Shown here: piece after piece, positions 16,891 through 25,596 of the stretch | Numbering within the stretch: the first letter of the stretch is position 1 | How the letters are laid out: each line of letters starts with the position of its first letter | Source of the DNA: Oleiphilaceae bacterium | GTDB taxonomy: Bacteria > Pseudomonadota > Gammaproteobacteria > Pseudomonadales > Oleiphilaceae | Assembly: GCA_022447365.1 (NCBI GenBank) | Contig: JAKVBL010000004.1 | Location: forward strand, 84,774 to 148,773 | Direction of reading: 5' to 3' | DNA length: 64,000 nucleotides | Notes under the pieces: generated by a model | The model's input: the letters and a program-made list of their open reading frames with translations, nothing else | Told to the model about the DNA's origin: nothing | The model's database searches: none | Made by a program: the position numbers and the translations under genes

Positions 16891-18171
16891 ATGCGTACCG
16901 AGCACACTGAATCCTATTATGCAGCAACCCGTCATGATCGCAATGATAGGCCCGCACTGAAGGACAACATTGATACAGACGTGTGCATTATCGGTGGTGG
17001 CTACACTGGCATATCTAGCGCATTACACCTCGCCGAAGCAGGCTTCAAGGTCGTCGTACTTGAAGCCGCACGCCTTGGGTTTGGAGCAAGTGGTCGCAAT
17101 GGCGGCCAACTTGTAAATAGTTACAGTCGAGATATCGATGTCATTGAACGCAACTATGGCAAGACAACTGGGCATAGCTTTGGCGCTATGGCATTTGAAG
17201 GTGCCGACATTATTCGCGAGCGCGTCAAAAAATATAATATCGACTGTGACCTAAAACCCGGTGGCATATTTGCTGCGCTTAACGCAAAGCAGATGCACGA
17301 GCTAACAGAACAGAAAAAGCTATGGGAACGCTACGGCCATACCGAGCTTGAATTGTTAGATAGCAATGCAGTGCAGAAAGAAATAAATACTGATGTTTAT
17401 GAAGGCGCCCTCTTAGATCACAAAGGCGGTCATATGCATCCACTTAATTTGTTACTGGGTGAAGTAGCGGCGTTCGAACAACTCGGTGGCGTTGTGTATG
17501 AAGACTCTGCCGCATTAAAAATAGAACGAACACGTCGCCCTAAAATACATACCGCTGAAGGAAGTGTGACAGCTGATTATCTTCTTGTTGCAGGCAATGC
17601 CTACATGCATGGTTTGGTACCGGAGTTGTCAGCGAAAACGATGCCTTGTGGCACGCAAATCATCACGACCGAAGTTCTCGAAGAGTCCGTCGCAAGCACT
17701 CTCATTCCCAACGGATACTGTGTCGAAGACTGCAACTACAAACTCGATTACTACCGTATCACTGGAGACAATCGATTACTGTTTGGGGGTGGAGTCACCT
17801 ATGGCGGCGGCGATCCAAATTCAATCGAACATTTTCTTCGTCGACATCTTGAGCGTACTTTCCCGCAACTCAAAGGCATCAAATTTGATTATGCATGGGG
17901 GGGCGACTTCTTGTTAACGATGAGTCGTTTGCCACAGTTCGGCCGACTCAATGATTCAATCTACTATGCGCAAGGCTACAGTGGTCATGGCGTTACAACC
18001 ACGCATTTAGCAGGCAAGGTCATTGCGGAAGCGCTGAAGGGCGATGCGACGCGCTTTGATACCTTTGCTAGCTTGAAACACCTTCCCTTCCCTGGTGGGC
18101 GCATGTTCCGTGTACCTTACACTGCGATCGGTGCGTTTTATTATGGTCTTCGCGATAAGCTAGGCATTTAA
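16891..18171 (+). CDS. PuuB-type FAD-dependent oxidase, copy 2
   Basis: This 426-residue flavoprotein is homologous to the gene at 10602 along its whole length. It has the same SYYAATRH start, FAD motif IIGGGYTG, GASGRNGGQLV signature and YAQGYSGHGV C-terminal block. It probably oxidises a gamma-glutamylated or free polyamine. The duplication within one locus suggests different substrates, such as putrescine, cadaverine or diaminopropane derivatives. It closes the operon aminotransferase-mmsA-cupin-oxidase. A strong terminator follows at 18328. The two copies are clearly diverged and show no sign of recent duplication. Confidence 0.85.
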   Translation: MRTEHTESYYAATRHDRNDRPALKDNIDTDVCIIGGGYTGISSALHLAEAGFKVVVLEAARLGFGASGRNGGQLVNSYSRDIDVIERNYGKTTGHSFGAMAFEGADIIRERVKKYNIDCDLKPGGIFAALNAKQMHELTEQKKLWERYGHTELELLDSNAVQKEINTDVYEGALLDHKGGHMHPLNLLLGEVAAFEQLGGVVYEDSAALKIERTRRPKIHTAEGSVTADYLLVAGNAYMHGLVPELSAKTMPCGTQIITTEVLEESVASTLIPNGYCVEDCNYKLDYYRITGDNRLLFGGGVTYGGGDPNSIEHFLRRHLERTFPQLKGIKFDYAWGGDFLLTMSRLPQFGRLNDSIYYAQGYSGHGVTTTHLAGKVIAEALKGDATRFDTFASLKHLPFPGGRMFRVPYTAIGAFYYGLRDKLGI

Positions 18172-18327
18172 GCCCTAGCTTTAGTCTAACTATTTAGCGA
18201 CCGCTAGTTCTTCTCTATCTTGCGCACTAAATCTCGTGTGACTTAATCTCAAAGCACGCTCTCAAATTACACACTCAATACCTATAAAACGTATTGCCTA
18301 CTCTAGAGAGTAACGCGTAAGACAAAC

Positions 18328-18366
18328 AAAAACGCTCTCGAGCACATTATGCTGGAGAGCGTTTTT
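18328..18366. terminator. Bidirectional rho-independent terminator
   Basis: AAAAACGCTCTC (18328-18339) pairs perfectly with GAGAGCGTTTTT (18355-18366), with an extra inner AGCA/TGCT pairing. It separates the convergent oxidase copy 2 and glutamine synthetase copy 1. Confidence 0.88.
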
Positions 18367-18383
18367 ATCAAAGTAAGGAAACC

Positions 18384-19748
18384 TTAGATATACGGGAGTA
18401 ATAATTCGTGCTCTAAGGCACTAATTTGCTGCTCAAAAATGTTTACATCATCCCATTTCACTGCGCTAAACACGCGAATAAACTCAGCACCAAACCAATC
18501 GCTAATGCGTGGGTCTGATTCCATCAATCTCAAAGAGTCTCTTTGGTTATCAGCAACATGAGGATGGTCCTGCTTATAGGCATCACCTGTGACAGGCTCA
18601 GGAGCAGTCATCTTTTCGGTGATTCCATGAAACACACCCGCTAACAACGCACTCGTTGCAAGATAAGGGTTTGCATCCGCACCAGCCATACGATGCTCGA
18701 TTCGAGTCGAAGACAGGCTTCCAGAAGGAATACGCATAGCAACGGAACGATTGTCGTAACCCCACGTTTTACTTGTAGGCGCAAAGGAGCGAGAAGCTAA
18801 ACGCTTAAAGCTATTCACATTAGGGCTCCACAAGGCTTGGCATGAATCTGCCATATCTAATAAGCCCGCAACTGCGTATTGTAGTAAAGGATTATCCGTT
18901 GGGGGTTCACTCGCGAACACATTTGTTCCCGACTCGTCCATCAAACTTAAGTGCATATGCAAGCCATTACCTGCCTCTTCGAGGTACGGCTTCGCCATAA
19001 ATGTGGCTTGCATACCGCGCTTTTTAGCAATGGAAGTAATCACGCGTTTTAAAAGAAGCGCCTGATCTGCAGCAGCCACGACATCGTCGCCATAGTTAAG
19101 ATTTACTTCAAACTGGCCGGGTGCATATTCAGCGATGACCGTATCAGCAGGAATATTCTGCATACGTGCAGCACTAATTACCTCTTCAATAAAGTCGTTA
19201 TGATCCGCCAAGTCTTGCATTGCATAGACTTGCGTTGAACTCATTCGATGACCGCTAACGGGAGATTTAGGTGGCCGCAGCCCGCCATTTTCTGTTCTCT
19301 CGGTATCCAATAAATAGAACTCAAGTTCCAAGGCAATACCCACTTTGTATCCCAGTGTGCTAAAACGTTCATTCGTTTTAACGAGGATATTGCGCGGTAC
19401 AACATCCATCGGCGAGCCATCATCCTCCAACATGGTACAGAGCACTTGCGCACGGCTGAGATCTTCGACCCACGGAACAATCGCTAAAGTGCCTTCAATG
19501 GGTTTACAAACATAATCTCGATCGCCTTGTGCAAGACCCAAACCCGCTTCTTCAGTTGATGCTCCTCGACTGTTTAAACTCATCACCGAGGCAGGTAGGC
19601 AAAACCCCGTTTGGTACACTTTATCAAGCAGATCAATTTCGATTCGTTTACCTCGAAGAATGCCGTTTTGATCAGGCAACAGTAATTCGATGGTTTGAAC
19701 CTTAGGATAGCGGTTAAGAAAATCCCTCACTTCTTGGTTTTGCATCAT
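18384..19748 (-). CDS. Glutamine synthetase-family ligase (gamma-glutamylpolyamine synthetase type), copy 1
   Basis: This 454-residue member of the GlnA superfamily probably ligates glutamate to an amine (PuuA type) and does not make glutamine. ATP and metal ligands are intact: the ELEFYLL pair, EYAPGQFEVN, G-L-H-M-H in the substrate loop, NVNSFKRL and RIPSG...EHRMAGADANPYLA. No C-terminal adenylylation-type tail is seen. Two adjacent ATGs occur at 19748 and 19745. The AAGGAG element is better spaced for the second. It follows gabD by 7 bases in a two-gene minus-strand operon. The second paralogue at 22195 sits with puuD, so the two may prefer different amines. Confidence 0.85.
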   Translation of the reverse strand: MMQNQEVRDFLNRYPKVQTIELLLPDQNGILRGKRIEIDLLDKVYQTGFCLPASVMSLNSRGASTEEAGLGLAQGDRDYVCKPIEGTLAIVPWVEDLSRAQVLCTMLEDDGSPMDVVPRNILVKTNERFSTLGYKVGIALELEFYLLDTERTENGGLRPPKSPVSGHRMSSTQVYAMQDLADHNDFIEEVISAARMQNIPADTVIAEYAPGQFEVNLNYGDDVVAAADQALLLKRVITSIAKKRGMQATFMAKPYLEEAGNGLHMHLSLMDESGTNVFASEPPTDNPLLQYAVAGLLDMADSCQALWSPNVNSFKRLASRSFAPTSKTWGYDNRSVAMRIPSGSLSSTRIEHRMAGADANPYLATSALLAGVFHGITEKMTAPEPVTGDAYKQDHPHVADNQRDSLRLMESDPRISDWFGAEFIRVFSAVKWDDVNIFEQQISALEHELLLPYI

Positions 19749-19755
19749 CTACTCC

Positions 19756-21204
19756 TTAATTTAAACCGCCCATGCAGAGGTATTTAAGTTCCAAATATTC
19801 ATCCATGCCGTACTGACTTCCCTCTCTCCCCATACCAGACTCTTTAACACCGCCAAATGGTGCCATGGCAGTAGAGATAACCCCTTCATTGATGCCAACC
19901 ATTCCGTATTCCAATGCCTCTGAAACGCGCCACACACGCGCTATATCTTTTGAGTAGAAATATGCAGCCAAGCCATATGGCGTATTGTTGGCTTTTTCGA
20001 TGACATCGGCCTCGTCTTCAAACACGCTAATAGCCGCTACAGGGCCAAAAATTTCTTGATGAACGATGTCCATGTCACTTGAGATATTGCCAAGGATAGT
20101 AGGTTGATAGAACAATCCACCTAGAGAGTGCGGCTCGCCGCCAACGACAACCTCTGCCCCTTTTTGTTTCGCATCCTGAACAAGCCCAGCTACCTTATTG
20201 AAACTGGCTTGGTTAATAAGTGGGCCTTGCACCACTCCTTCATCCAAACCATGCCCGACTTTCATTGATTTCACGGCATCACTTAAAGCCTTGACAAAAC
20301 GATCATAAATACCTGATTGCACGTAAAATCTATTGGCACATACACAAGTTTGACCGGTGTTTCTATATTTAGAAGCAATCGCACCCGCCACAGCTTGTTC
20401 AATATCCGCATCATTAAACACAATAAAAGGCGCATTGCCGCCAAGTTCCATCGACACGCGTTTAACCGTATCTGCACACTGCTTCAACAGTAATTTGCCA
20501 ACCGCAGTAGACCCCGTGAAAGAAAGCTTTTTGATTCGCGCGTCTTGCGAGAATACCTTACCGACATCTACCCCATGACTCGCCGTGACAACATTAAATA
20601 CCCCAGCAGGAATACTTGCCTTGCCTGCAAGGTAAGCAAGCGCTAACGCACTTAAAGGAGTTGCTTCAGCAGGTTTCAATACCATGGTGCACCCGGCAGC
20701 AAGCGCTGGAGCGGCCTTTCGGGTAATCATCGCTAAGGGAAAATTCCAAGGGGTAATGGCTGCACAAACACCAACACCTTGACGCTGCACCAACATTTTT
20801 TTATCTGGGCTGACAGCAGGAATTACATCGCCATAAACACGCTTCGCTTCTTCTGCAAACCACTCAATATACGATGCGGCGTAATTCACCTCTGCATAGG
20901 ATTCACTAAGCGGTTTACCCGACTCCAAGGTCATAATTTCGGCCAGCATATCCGCAGATTGCTGAACCAACTGAAACCATTTGATCAACAAGCCATGGCG
21001 CTCAACGGAGGTTTTGCTCTGCCATGACTTTAAAGCTTGATGCGCGGCATCAACGGCTTGCGTCGCATCTTGCGCATCGCAGTCAGAAACCCTAGCAATA
21101 CATTTTGAAGTACTCGGATCGACTACTTCATATGTTTTTCCACTGCGGCTGTCTTTCCAGCTACCACCAACATAACTCTGGGTGAACTGTATCGAGATCG
21201 GCAT
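19756..21204 (-). CDS. gabD: NAD(P)+-dependent succinate-semialdehyde dehydrogenase
   Basis: This 482-residue aldehyde dehydrogenase is assigned to GabD: it oxidises succinate semialdehyde from GABA to succinate. The ITPWNFPLAMITRK block (150-163), cofactor loop FTGSTAVGK (229-237), base E253 (SMELGGNAPF) and nucleophile C287 (NTGQTCVCANRF) are present. The second cysteine, C289, beside the nucleophile is the redox-switch arrangement seen in many GabD enzymes. The length matches E. coli GabD (482). It is the first gene of the operon with glutamine synthetase copy 1 and is divergent from puuD across a region with repeated TTTTGAACG elements. Glutarate semialdehyde is an alternative substrate. 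Confidence 0.88.
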   Translation of the reverse strand: MPISIQFTQSYVGGSWKDSRSGKTYEVVDPSTSKCIARVSDCDAQDATQAVDAAHQALKSWQSKTSVERHGLLIKWFQLVQQSADMLAEIMTLESGKPLSESYAEVNYAASYIEWFAEEAKRVYGDVIPAVSPDKKMLVQRQGVGVCAAITPWNFPLAMITRKAAPALAAGCTMVLKPAEATPLSALALAYLAGKASIPAGVFNVVTASHGVDVGKVFSQDARIKKLSFTGSTAVGKLLLKQCADTVKRVSMELGGNAPFIVFNDADIEQAVAGAIASKYRNTGQTCVCANRFYVQSGIYDRFVKALSDAVKSMKVGHGLDEGVVQGPLINQASFNKVAGLVQDAKQKGAEVVVGGEPHSLGGLFYQPTILGNISSDMDIVHQEIFGPVAAISVFEDEADVIEKANNTPYGLAAYFYSKDIARVWRVSEALEYGMVGINEGVISTAMAPFGGVKESGMGREGSQYGMDEYLELKYLCMGGLN

Positions 21205-21275
21205 CCATCAACCTTTATCTATCAATCAAAAATGTTTATGTCGTACAGATATCTGAACAACAGAGGTGTACAATC

Positions 21276-21305
21276 TTTTGAACGCAGTATAAATTATTTT
21301 GAACG
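21276..21305. promoter_or_regulatory. Direct repeats TTTTGAACG, candidate PuuR operators between gabD and puuD
   Basis: TTTTGAACG occurs at 21276-21284 and again at 21297-21305, exactly 21 bases apart, which is two helical turns and hence the same face of the DNA. The complement of the second copy extends to CGTTCAAAATAA and matches 13674-13685 at 11 of 12 positions. The pair sits between the divergent gabD and puuD operons, where a shared repressor would act. Confidence 0.45.
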
Positions 21306-21429
21306 TCAAACAAGTATGGACAATTCGTTTTGAGAGACGATTAAAACCGTATTTGCATCTCTTAATGGCTTTTCATGGTGTAAAAAATATTTTATGCTCC
21401 GTACATTAAAGCAAACAACAGGTCATTTT

Positions 21430-22185
21430 ATGGGTTCCTCCAGTAAAAAACCGCTCGTTGGCGTCATCAGTGATGTTAAAGTGATTTCGCCACATCCATT
21501 CCATATCGCGGGAGACAAGTATTTACGTGCTCTCGTTGAAGCTGCTGATGTCGTACCAATCATGATCCCTGCTCTGAATGACATCATGGACATCACGCAT
21601 TGGACAGAGCACTTAGACGGCGTATTTCTAACGGGCGCCTACTCAATGATTAACCCTTCTCTCTACGGTGAGTCAAAAATTGACGCCGACTTCGACTACG
21701 ATGATCAACGAGATAATGTAAGTCGTGCACTCATTCAAAATATGCTTAAAGAAGATAAGCCTTTGTTCGCCGTTTGCCGTGGTCTGCAAGAAATCAACGT
21801 TGCATTAGGTGGCTCGCTACATCAAAGCCTTCACGAAGTTGAAGGAATGAATGACCATCGTGAAGATAAAAACGCACCACTTGCTGAACAGTATGCGGAT
21901 ACGCACTCAGTCACGCTCAGCGAAGACGGTATAATGCGCAAGATTACGGGACGAAATGAGATACTCGTGAACTCCCTGCATACCCAAGGAATTAAAGAGT
22001 TAGGACAAGGGCTTCAAGTTGAAGCAGTCGCCGAAGATGGTCTTATTGAAGCATTCAGCATTCCACAACTTACATTTGGATTAGCGCTTCAGTGGCACCC
22101 TGAATGGCAAGTTACTCAAAACCCAATTCAACATAAATTATATGAGGCCTTTGGCGCAGCGTGTAAAACACGTCAGCAACGCTAA
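21430..22185 (+). CDS. puuD: Gamma-glutamyl-GABA hydrolase (class I glutamine amidotransferase-like)
   Basis: This roughly 251-residue peptidase C26 enzyme releases GABA and glutamate from gamma-glutamyl-GABA. Counting from the chosen start, the nucleophile is C116 in FAVCRGLQEINVALGGSLHQ. The H223-x-E225 pair in LQWHPEWQ completes the triad. The length matches E. coli PuuD (254). An upstream in-frame ATG at 21394 would add 12 residues, but it falls in the AT-rich probable promoter. ATG 21430 has AGGT upstream and starts at the usual family position (KKPLVGVISD), so I prefer it. It leads an operon with puuA, aguB and aguA. Confidence 0.88.
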   Translation: MGSSSKKPLVGVISDVKVISPHPFHIAGDKYLRALVEAADVVPIMIPALNDIMDITHWTEHLDGVFLTGAYSMINPSLYGESKIDADFDYDDQRDNVSRALIQNMLKEDKPLFAVCRGLQEINVALGGSLHQSLHEVEGMNDHREDKNAPLAEQYADTHSVTLSEDGIMRKITGRNEILVNSLHTQGIKELGQGLQVEAVAEDGLIEAFSIPQLTFGLALQWHPEWQVTQNPIQHKLYEAFGAACKTRQQR

Positions 22186-22194
22186 TCGAATTAC

Positions 22195-23547
22195 ATGCAA
22201 AAAATCATCAATTGGTTAACCGAAAACAATATCACTGAAGTCGAGTGCATTACGCCAGACCAAACAGGTATTGCTCGCGGTAAAATAATGCCTACAGAAA
22301 AATTCATCGCAGAAGCAGGTATTCGCTTGCCAGAATCTGTCATGCTGCAAACAGCCACTGGCGACTATCCAGATGACGAGCTCTATTACAATCTTTTAGA
22401 CCCTGCTGATATCGACATGATTCTTAAACCAGATGAGTGCGCGATGTTTTCTGTTCCTTGGGCATTGGAGCCTTCGGCGCAGATCATTCACGATTGTTTC
22501 GATGGTGCAGGCAAAGAGTTTCCATTATCTCCGCGTGCCATTTTGAAGAAGGTGCTCGCCTTGTTTGATGAAAAAGGGTGGCAGCCAATTGTTGCACCTG
22601 AGGTTGAGTTATACCTTACTAAGCGCTGCACGGATCCCGATCTTCCATTGGTTCCACCTGTTGGTCGCAGTGGTCGACAAGAGTCTGGTAGACAATCATT
22701 CAGCATTGATGCAGCGAACGAGTTCGATCCAATTATCGAAGATATCTACGACTATTGTGAATCGATGAACTTAGATATCGATACAGTTATTCATGAAGAA
22801 GGCCCCGCACAGCTTGAATTCAACTTCCGCCATGGAGACGCTTTGCATCTTGCTGATCAGGTATTTGTGTTTAAGAGAGTCGTTCGCGAAGCGGCACTGA
22901 AACATAAAATTGATGCGACGTTTATGGCGAAACCAATTGAAGGGGAGCCGGGCAGCTCGATGCATATTCACCAGTCTATTATCGATAAAAATACTGGCAA
23001 AAATATCTTCTCAAATGAAGAAGGCGATGCGTCTGAAAACTTTTATCACTATATTGGCGGCCTTCAAGAATATATCCCTCAAATGATGCCGATCTTTGCT
23101 CCAAATGTGAATAGCTATCGCCGTTTCCAAAGTGGTGAAGATGGCAACGCTCCTGTGAATACTGAATGGGCTGAAGAAAACAGAACTGTGGGGTTAAGAG
23201 TTCCTCAAGCGAATGCCGCTGCGCGCCGTGTTGAAAATCGCTTACCAGGCTCTGATACCAACCCATACCTGGCACTCGCGGGCAACTTGTTATGTGGCTA
23301 CTTAGGCATGATGAAACAGATTAAGCCAAGAGAACCTGTTGTCGGGCGCCACAACGAAGTAGATGCACCTTATCTACCGTTAAACTTGGAAGCTGCACTA
23401 GAAGCGATGTCAAATTGCGATGACATCAAAACCTTCTTAGGTGAAGAGTTTGTGGATGGTTTTATCGGGACTCGCTGGGCGGAGTATGAAGGCTTTAAGC
23501 GCGTAATTAGTTCTTGGGAACGTGAATTTTTGCTATCAACGGTTTAA
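22195..23547 (+). CDS. puuA: Gamma-glutamylputrescine synthetase (PuuA-type glutamine synthetase), copy 2
   Basis: This 450-residue ATP-dependent ligase joins glutamate to putrescine. GlnA-fold residues are intact: EVELYL metal pair, HEEGPAQLEFNF, GSSMHIHQS, NVNSYRRF, and the ENRTVGLRVP...ENRLPGSDTNPYLALAG block. It is strongly diverged from the copy at 18384. It lies 9 bases after puuD and 2 bases before aguB, in an operon that forms putrescine from agmatine and then glutamylates it. The putrescine role is therefore most natural for this copy. No good ribosome site precedes the ATG, and coupled translation from puuD is likely. Confidence 0.87.
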   Translation: MQKIINWLTENNITEVECITPDQTGIARGKIMPTEKFIAEAGIRLPESVMLQTATGDYPDDELYYNLLDPADIDMILKPDECAMFSVPWALEPSAQIIHDCFDGAGKEFPLSPRAILKKVLALFDEKGWQPIVAPEVELYLTKRCTDPDLPLVPPVGRSGRQESGRQSFSIDAANEFDPIIEDIYDYCESMNLDIDTVIHEEGPAQLEFNFRHGDALHLADQVFVFKRVVREAALKHKIDATFMAKPIEGEPGSSMHIHQSIIDKNTGKNIFSNEEGDASENFYHYIGGLQEYIPQMMPIFAPNVNSYRRFQSGEDGNAPVNTEWAEENRTVGLRVPQANAAARRVENRLPGSDTNPYLALAGNLLCGYLGMMKQIKPREPVVGRHNEVDAPYLPLNLEAALEAMSNCDDIKTFLGEEFVDGFIGTRWAEYEGFKRVISSWEREFLLSTV

Positions 23548-23549
23548 CT

Positions 23550-24443
23550 ATGACACAAGATCGAGTTGTTAAAGTCGCTGCAGTACAAATTGCTTGCAGT
23601 TGGGATTGCCAAGATAATTTGAATAAATTAGAAAAGATGATTCGAGCTGCGGCCGCAGACGGAGCTCAAGTCATTCTGCTTCAAGAATTATTTGAGTCGC
23701 CATATTTTTGTATTGAAATAAAACTAGAACATCTCGGTCTTGCAACAGCTCTGAAAGACAACCCGTCTATCAAATGGCTGCAAGCACTTTGTGCTGAACT
23801 TGCTGTTGTAATCCCATTTAGTTGGTACGAAAAAGCCGGCAATGTCTTGTTTAACTCTGTCGCAATGGTCGATGCAGACGGAGAAATTTTAGGCACGTAT
23901 CGTAAAACTCATATTCCGGATAGCGATGGCTATTTAGAGAAATACTATTTTTCGCCTGGCGATACAGGCTTTAAAGTTTGGAACACACGCTACGCAAAAA
24001 TTGGTGTAGGTATTTGCTGGGATCAATGGTTCCCAGAAACTGCTCGTAGTATGTCTTTAGCCGGCGCTGAACTGCTTTTATACCCGACCGCTATTGGCTC
24101 TGAACCAAAAGAACCCGAATTAGATTCAATGCCACATTGGCGTCGAACAATGCAAGGTCACGCAGCGGCGAACCAAGTTCCAGTGATTGCGGCCAACCGA
24201 GTCGGCAAAGAATCGGCTGAGACAAACACAAATGTCATCGATTTTTATGGTTCGTCATTTATTACAGATCATCAGGGCGAGATTCAAGTAAGTGCCGATC
24301 GCCAAAGCGAAACATACATCACACACAGCCTAAACTTAAGTGCGGCGCAACGTGATCGTCACGTATGGGGCTTATATCGCGATCGACGTCCAGAGCATTA
24401 TTCAGCGCTGCAGCATTTAGATGTATCTGATCAAGGCGAATAA
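23550..24443 (+). CDS. aguB: N-carbamoylputrescine amidase
   Basis: This 297-residue nitrilase-superfamily amidohydrolase converts N-carbamoylputrescine to putrescine, CO2 and ammonia. The Glu-Lys-Cys triad is E46 (LLQELFE), K119 (YRKTHIP) and C156 (GICWDQWFPE). The IPDSDGYLEKYYFSPGD and AANRVGKE stretches are typical of AguB from bacteria and plants. It starts 2 bases after the puuA stop and is followed 17 bases later by aguA, so agmatine breakdown is coupled directly to the gamma-glutamyl pathway. Cytosolic. Confidence 0.92.
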   Translation: MTQDRVVKVAAVQIACSWDCQDNLNKLEKMIRAAAADGAQVILLQELFESPYFCIEIKLEHLGLATALKDNPSIKWLQALCAELAVVIPFSWYEKAGNVLFNSVAMVDADGEILGTYRKTHIPDSDGYLEKYYFSPGDTGFKVWNTRYAKIGVGICWDQWFPETARSMSLAGAELLLYPTAIGSEPKEPELDSMPHWRRTMQGHAAANQVPVIAANRVGKESAETNTNVIDFYGSSFITDHQGEIQVSADRQSETYITHSLNLSAAQRDRHVWGLYRDRRPEHYSALQHLDVSDQGE

Positions 24444-24460
24444 CAACACGAGATCCGCAC

Positions 24461-25561
24461 ATGGCAAAGCTCGATAGCCAAACCCCAAAACAAGATGCTT
24501 TCTATATGCCTGCTGAGTCAGGTCCTCATGAAGCAGTAGGTTTAATATGGCCCGATAATCTCGAGACTTGGCGAGCCAAGGCATTGCCGGCTCAGGCGGC
24601 ATTTGTAGAAGTTGCACTGCAGATTGCTAAGACAACTCCTGTCTATGTCTACGCCAATGCCAGTAGCCTTTCGTCTGCTCGCGCACAATTACCTGAACAT
24701 ATTCAGGTCATTGCCATTGAGAATAACGACTCTTGGTTGCGCGACACAGGCTGTAGTTTTCTTATCAACCAAGAAGGAAAGCGCCGCGCCGTCTCATGGA
24801 AATTCAATGCCTGGGGTGGTCATTTAGCGGGAATGTATAGCGATTGGAGTAAAGATGATGCCGTCGCAAAGCAGCTCGCAGATTGCTTTGACTCTGGTGT
24901 TTATCAAGCTCCTTTCATCTTAGAGGGCGGCGCGATTCACGTCGACGGACAAGGCACATGCTATACAACGGAAGAATGCCTGTTACATCCCAGCCGCAAT
25001 CCAGAGCTAAGCAAAGCGCAAATTGAAGCCTACTTAAAACAGTACCTAAATGTGGACGTTGTATTCTGGCTACCTTTAGGGCTCTATGCCGATGAAGACA
25101 CTAACGGACACATCGATAACATACTGCATGTCGTAGCACCGGGTGAGGTAGTCTTAACGTGGTGTGACGATCCATCTGATCCTCAATATGAGATTTCACG
25201 ACTAGCTGAACGTGCTCTCAACTCTCATCCTGATGCACAAGGTCGGACCATAACGATCCATAAAATCCCAATGCCCGGCCCCTTATTTATGAGTGCAAAA
25301 GAAGCGGATAGCTTCGACGCCGAGCCGCATGAATCTCGTTATGAAGGCGTGCGGCTAGCGGCAAGTTATACCAATTTTTTAATCACCAACCAACAAATCA
25401 TTTATCCGTTGTTAGATCCAAAAACGGATGTTCAAGCCGCTGAAGTTCTTCAACAGGCGTTTCCTGATTCTCAGATCACAGGCATAAAAGGTGGACGGGA
25501 AATTTTATTAGGCGGCGGTAATATTCATTGCATCACGCAACAAATCCCTAAAGCGTCCTAA
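24461..25561 (+). CDS. aguA: Agmatine deiminase
   Basis: This 366-residue guanidino-modifying enzyme of the peptidyl-arginine-deiminase fold hydrolyses agmatine to N-carbamoylputrescine and ammonia. Active-site elements are visible: NDSWLRDTG (substrate Asp), ILEGGAIHVDG, the GHIDN histidine and the C-terminal nucleophile C357 in GGGNIHCITQQIP. The length and the position of the cysteine match characterised agmatine deiminases. It is the last gene of the puuD-puuA-aguB-aguA operon. Agmatine suggests arginine decarboxylation or uptake as the upstream source, but no such gene or transporter is in this window. Confidence 0.93.
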   Translation: MAKLDSQTPKQDAFYMPAESGPHEAVGLIWPDNLETWRAKALPAQAAFVEVALQIAKTTPVYVYANASSLSSARAQLPEHIQVIAIENNDSWLRDTGCSFLINQEGKRRAVSWKFNAWGGHLAGMYSDWSKDDAVAKQLADCFDSGVYQAPFILEGGAIHVDGQGTCYTTEECLLHPSRNPELSKAQIEAYLKQYLNVDVVFWLPLGLYADEDTNGHIDNILHVVAPGEVVLTWCDDPSDPQYEISRLAERALNSHPDAQGRTITIHKIPMPGPLFMSAKEADSFDAEPHESRYEGVRLAASYTNFLITNQQIIYPLLDPKTDVQAAEVLQQAFPDSQITGIKGGREILLGGGNIHCITQQIPKAS

Positions 25562-25596
25562 CAAAATCTGCTAAGCCTCCAGGGATAGTACGTTGA

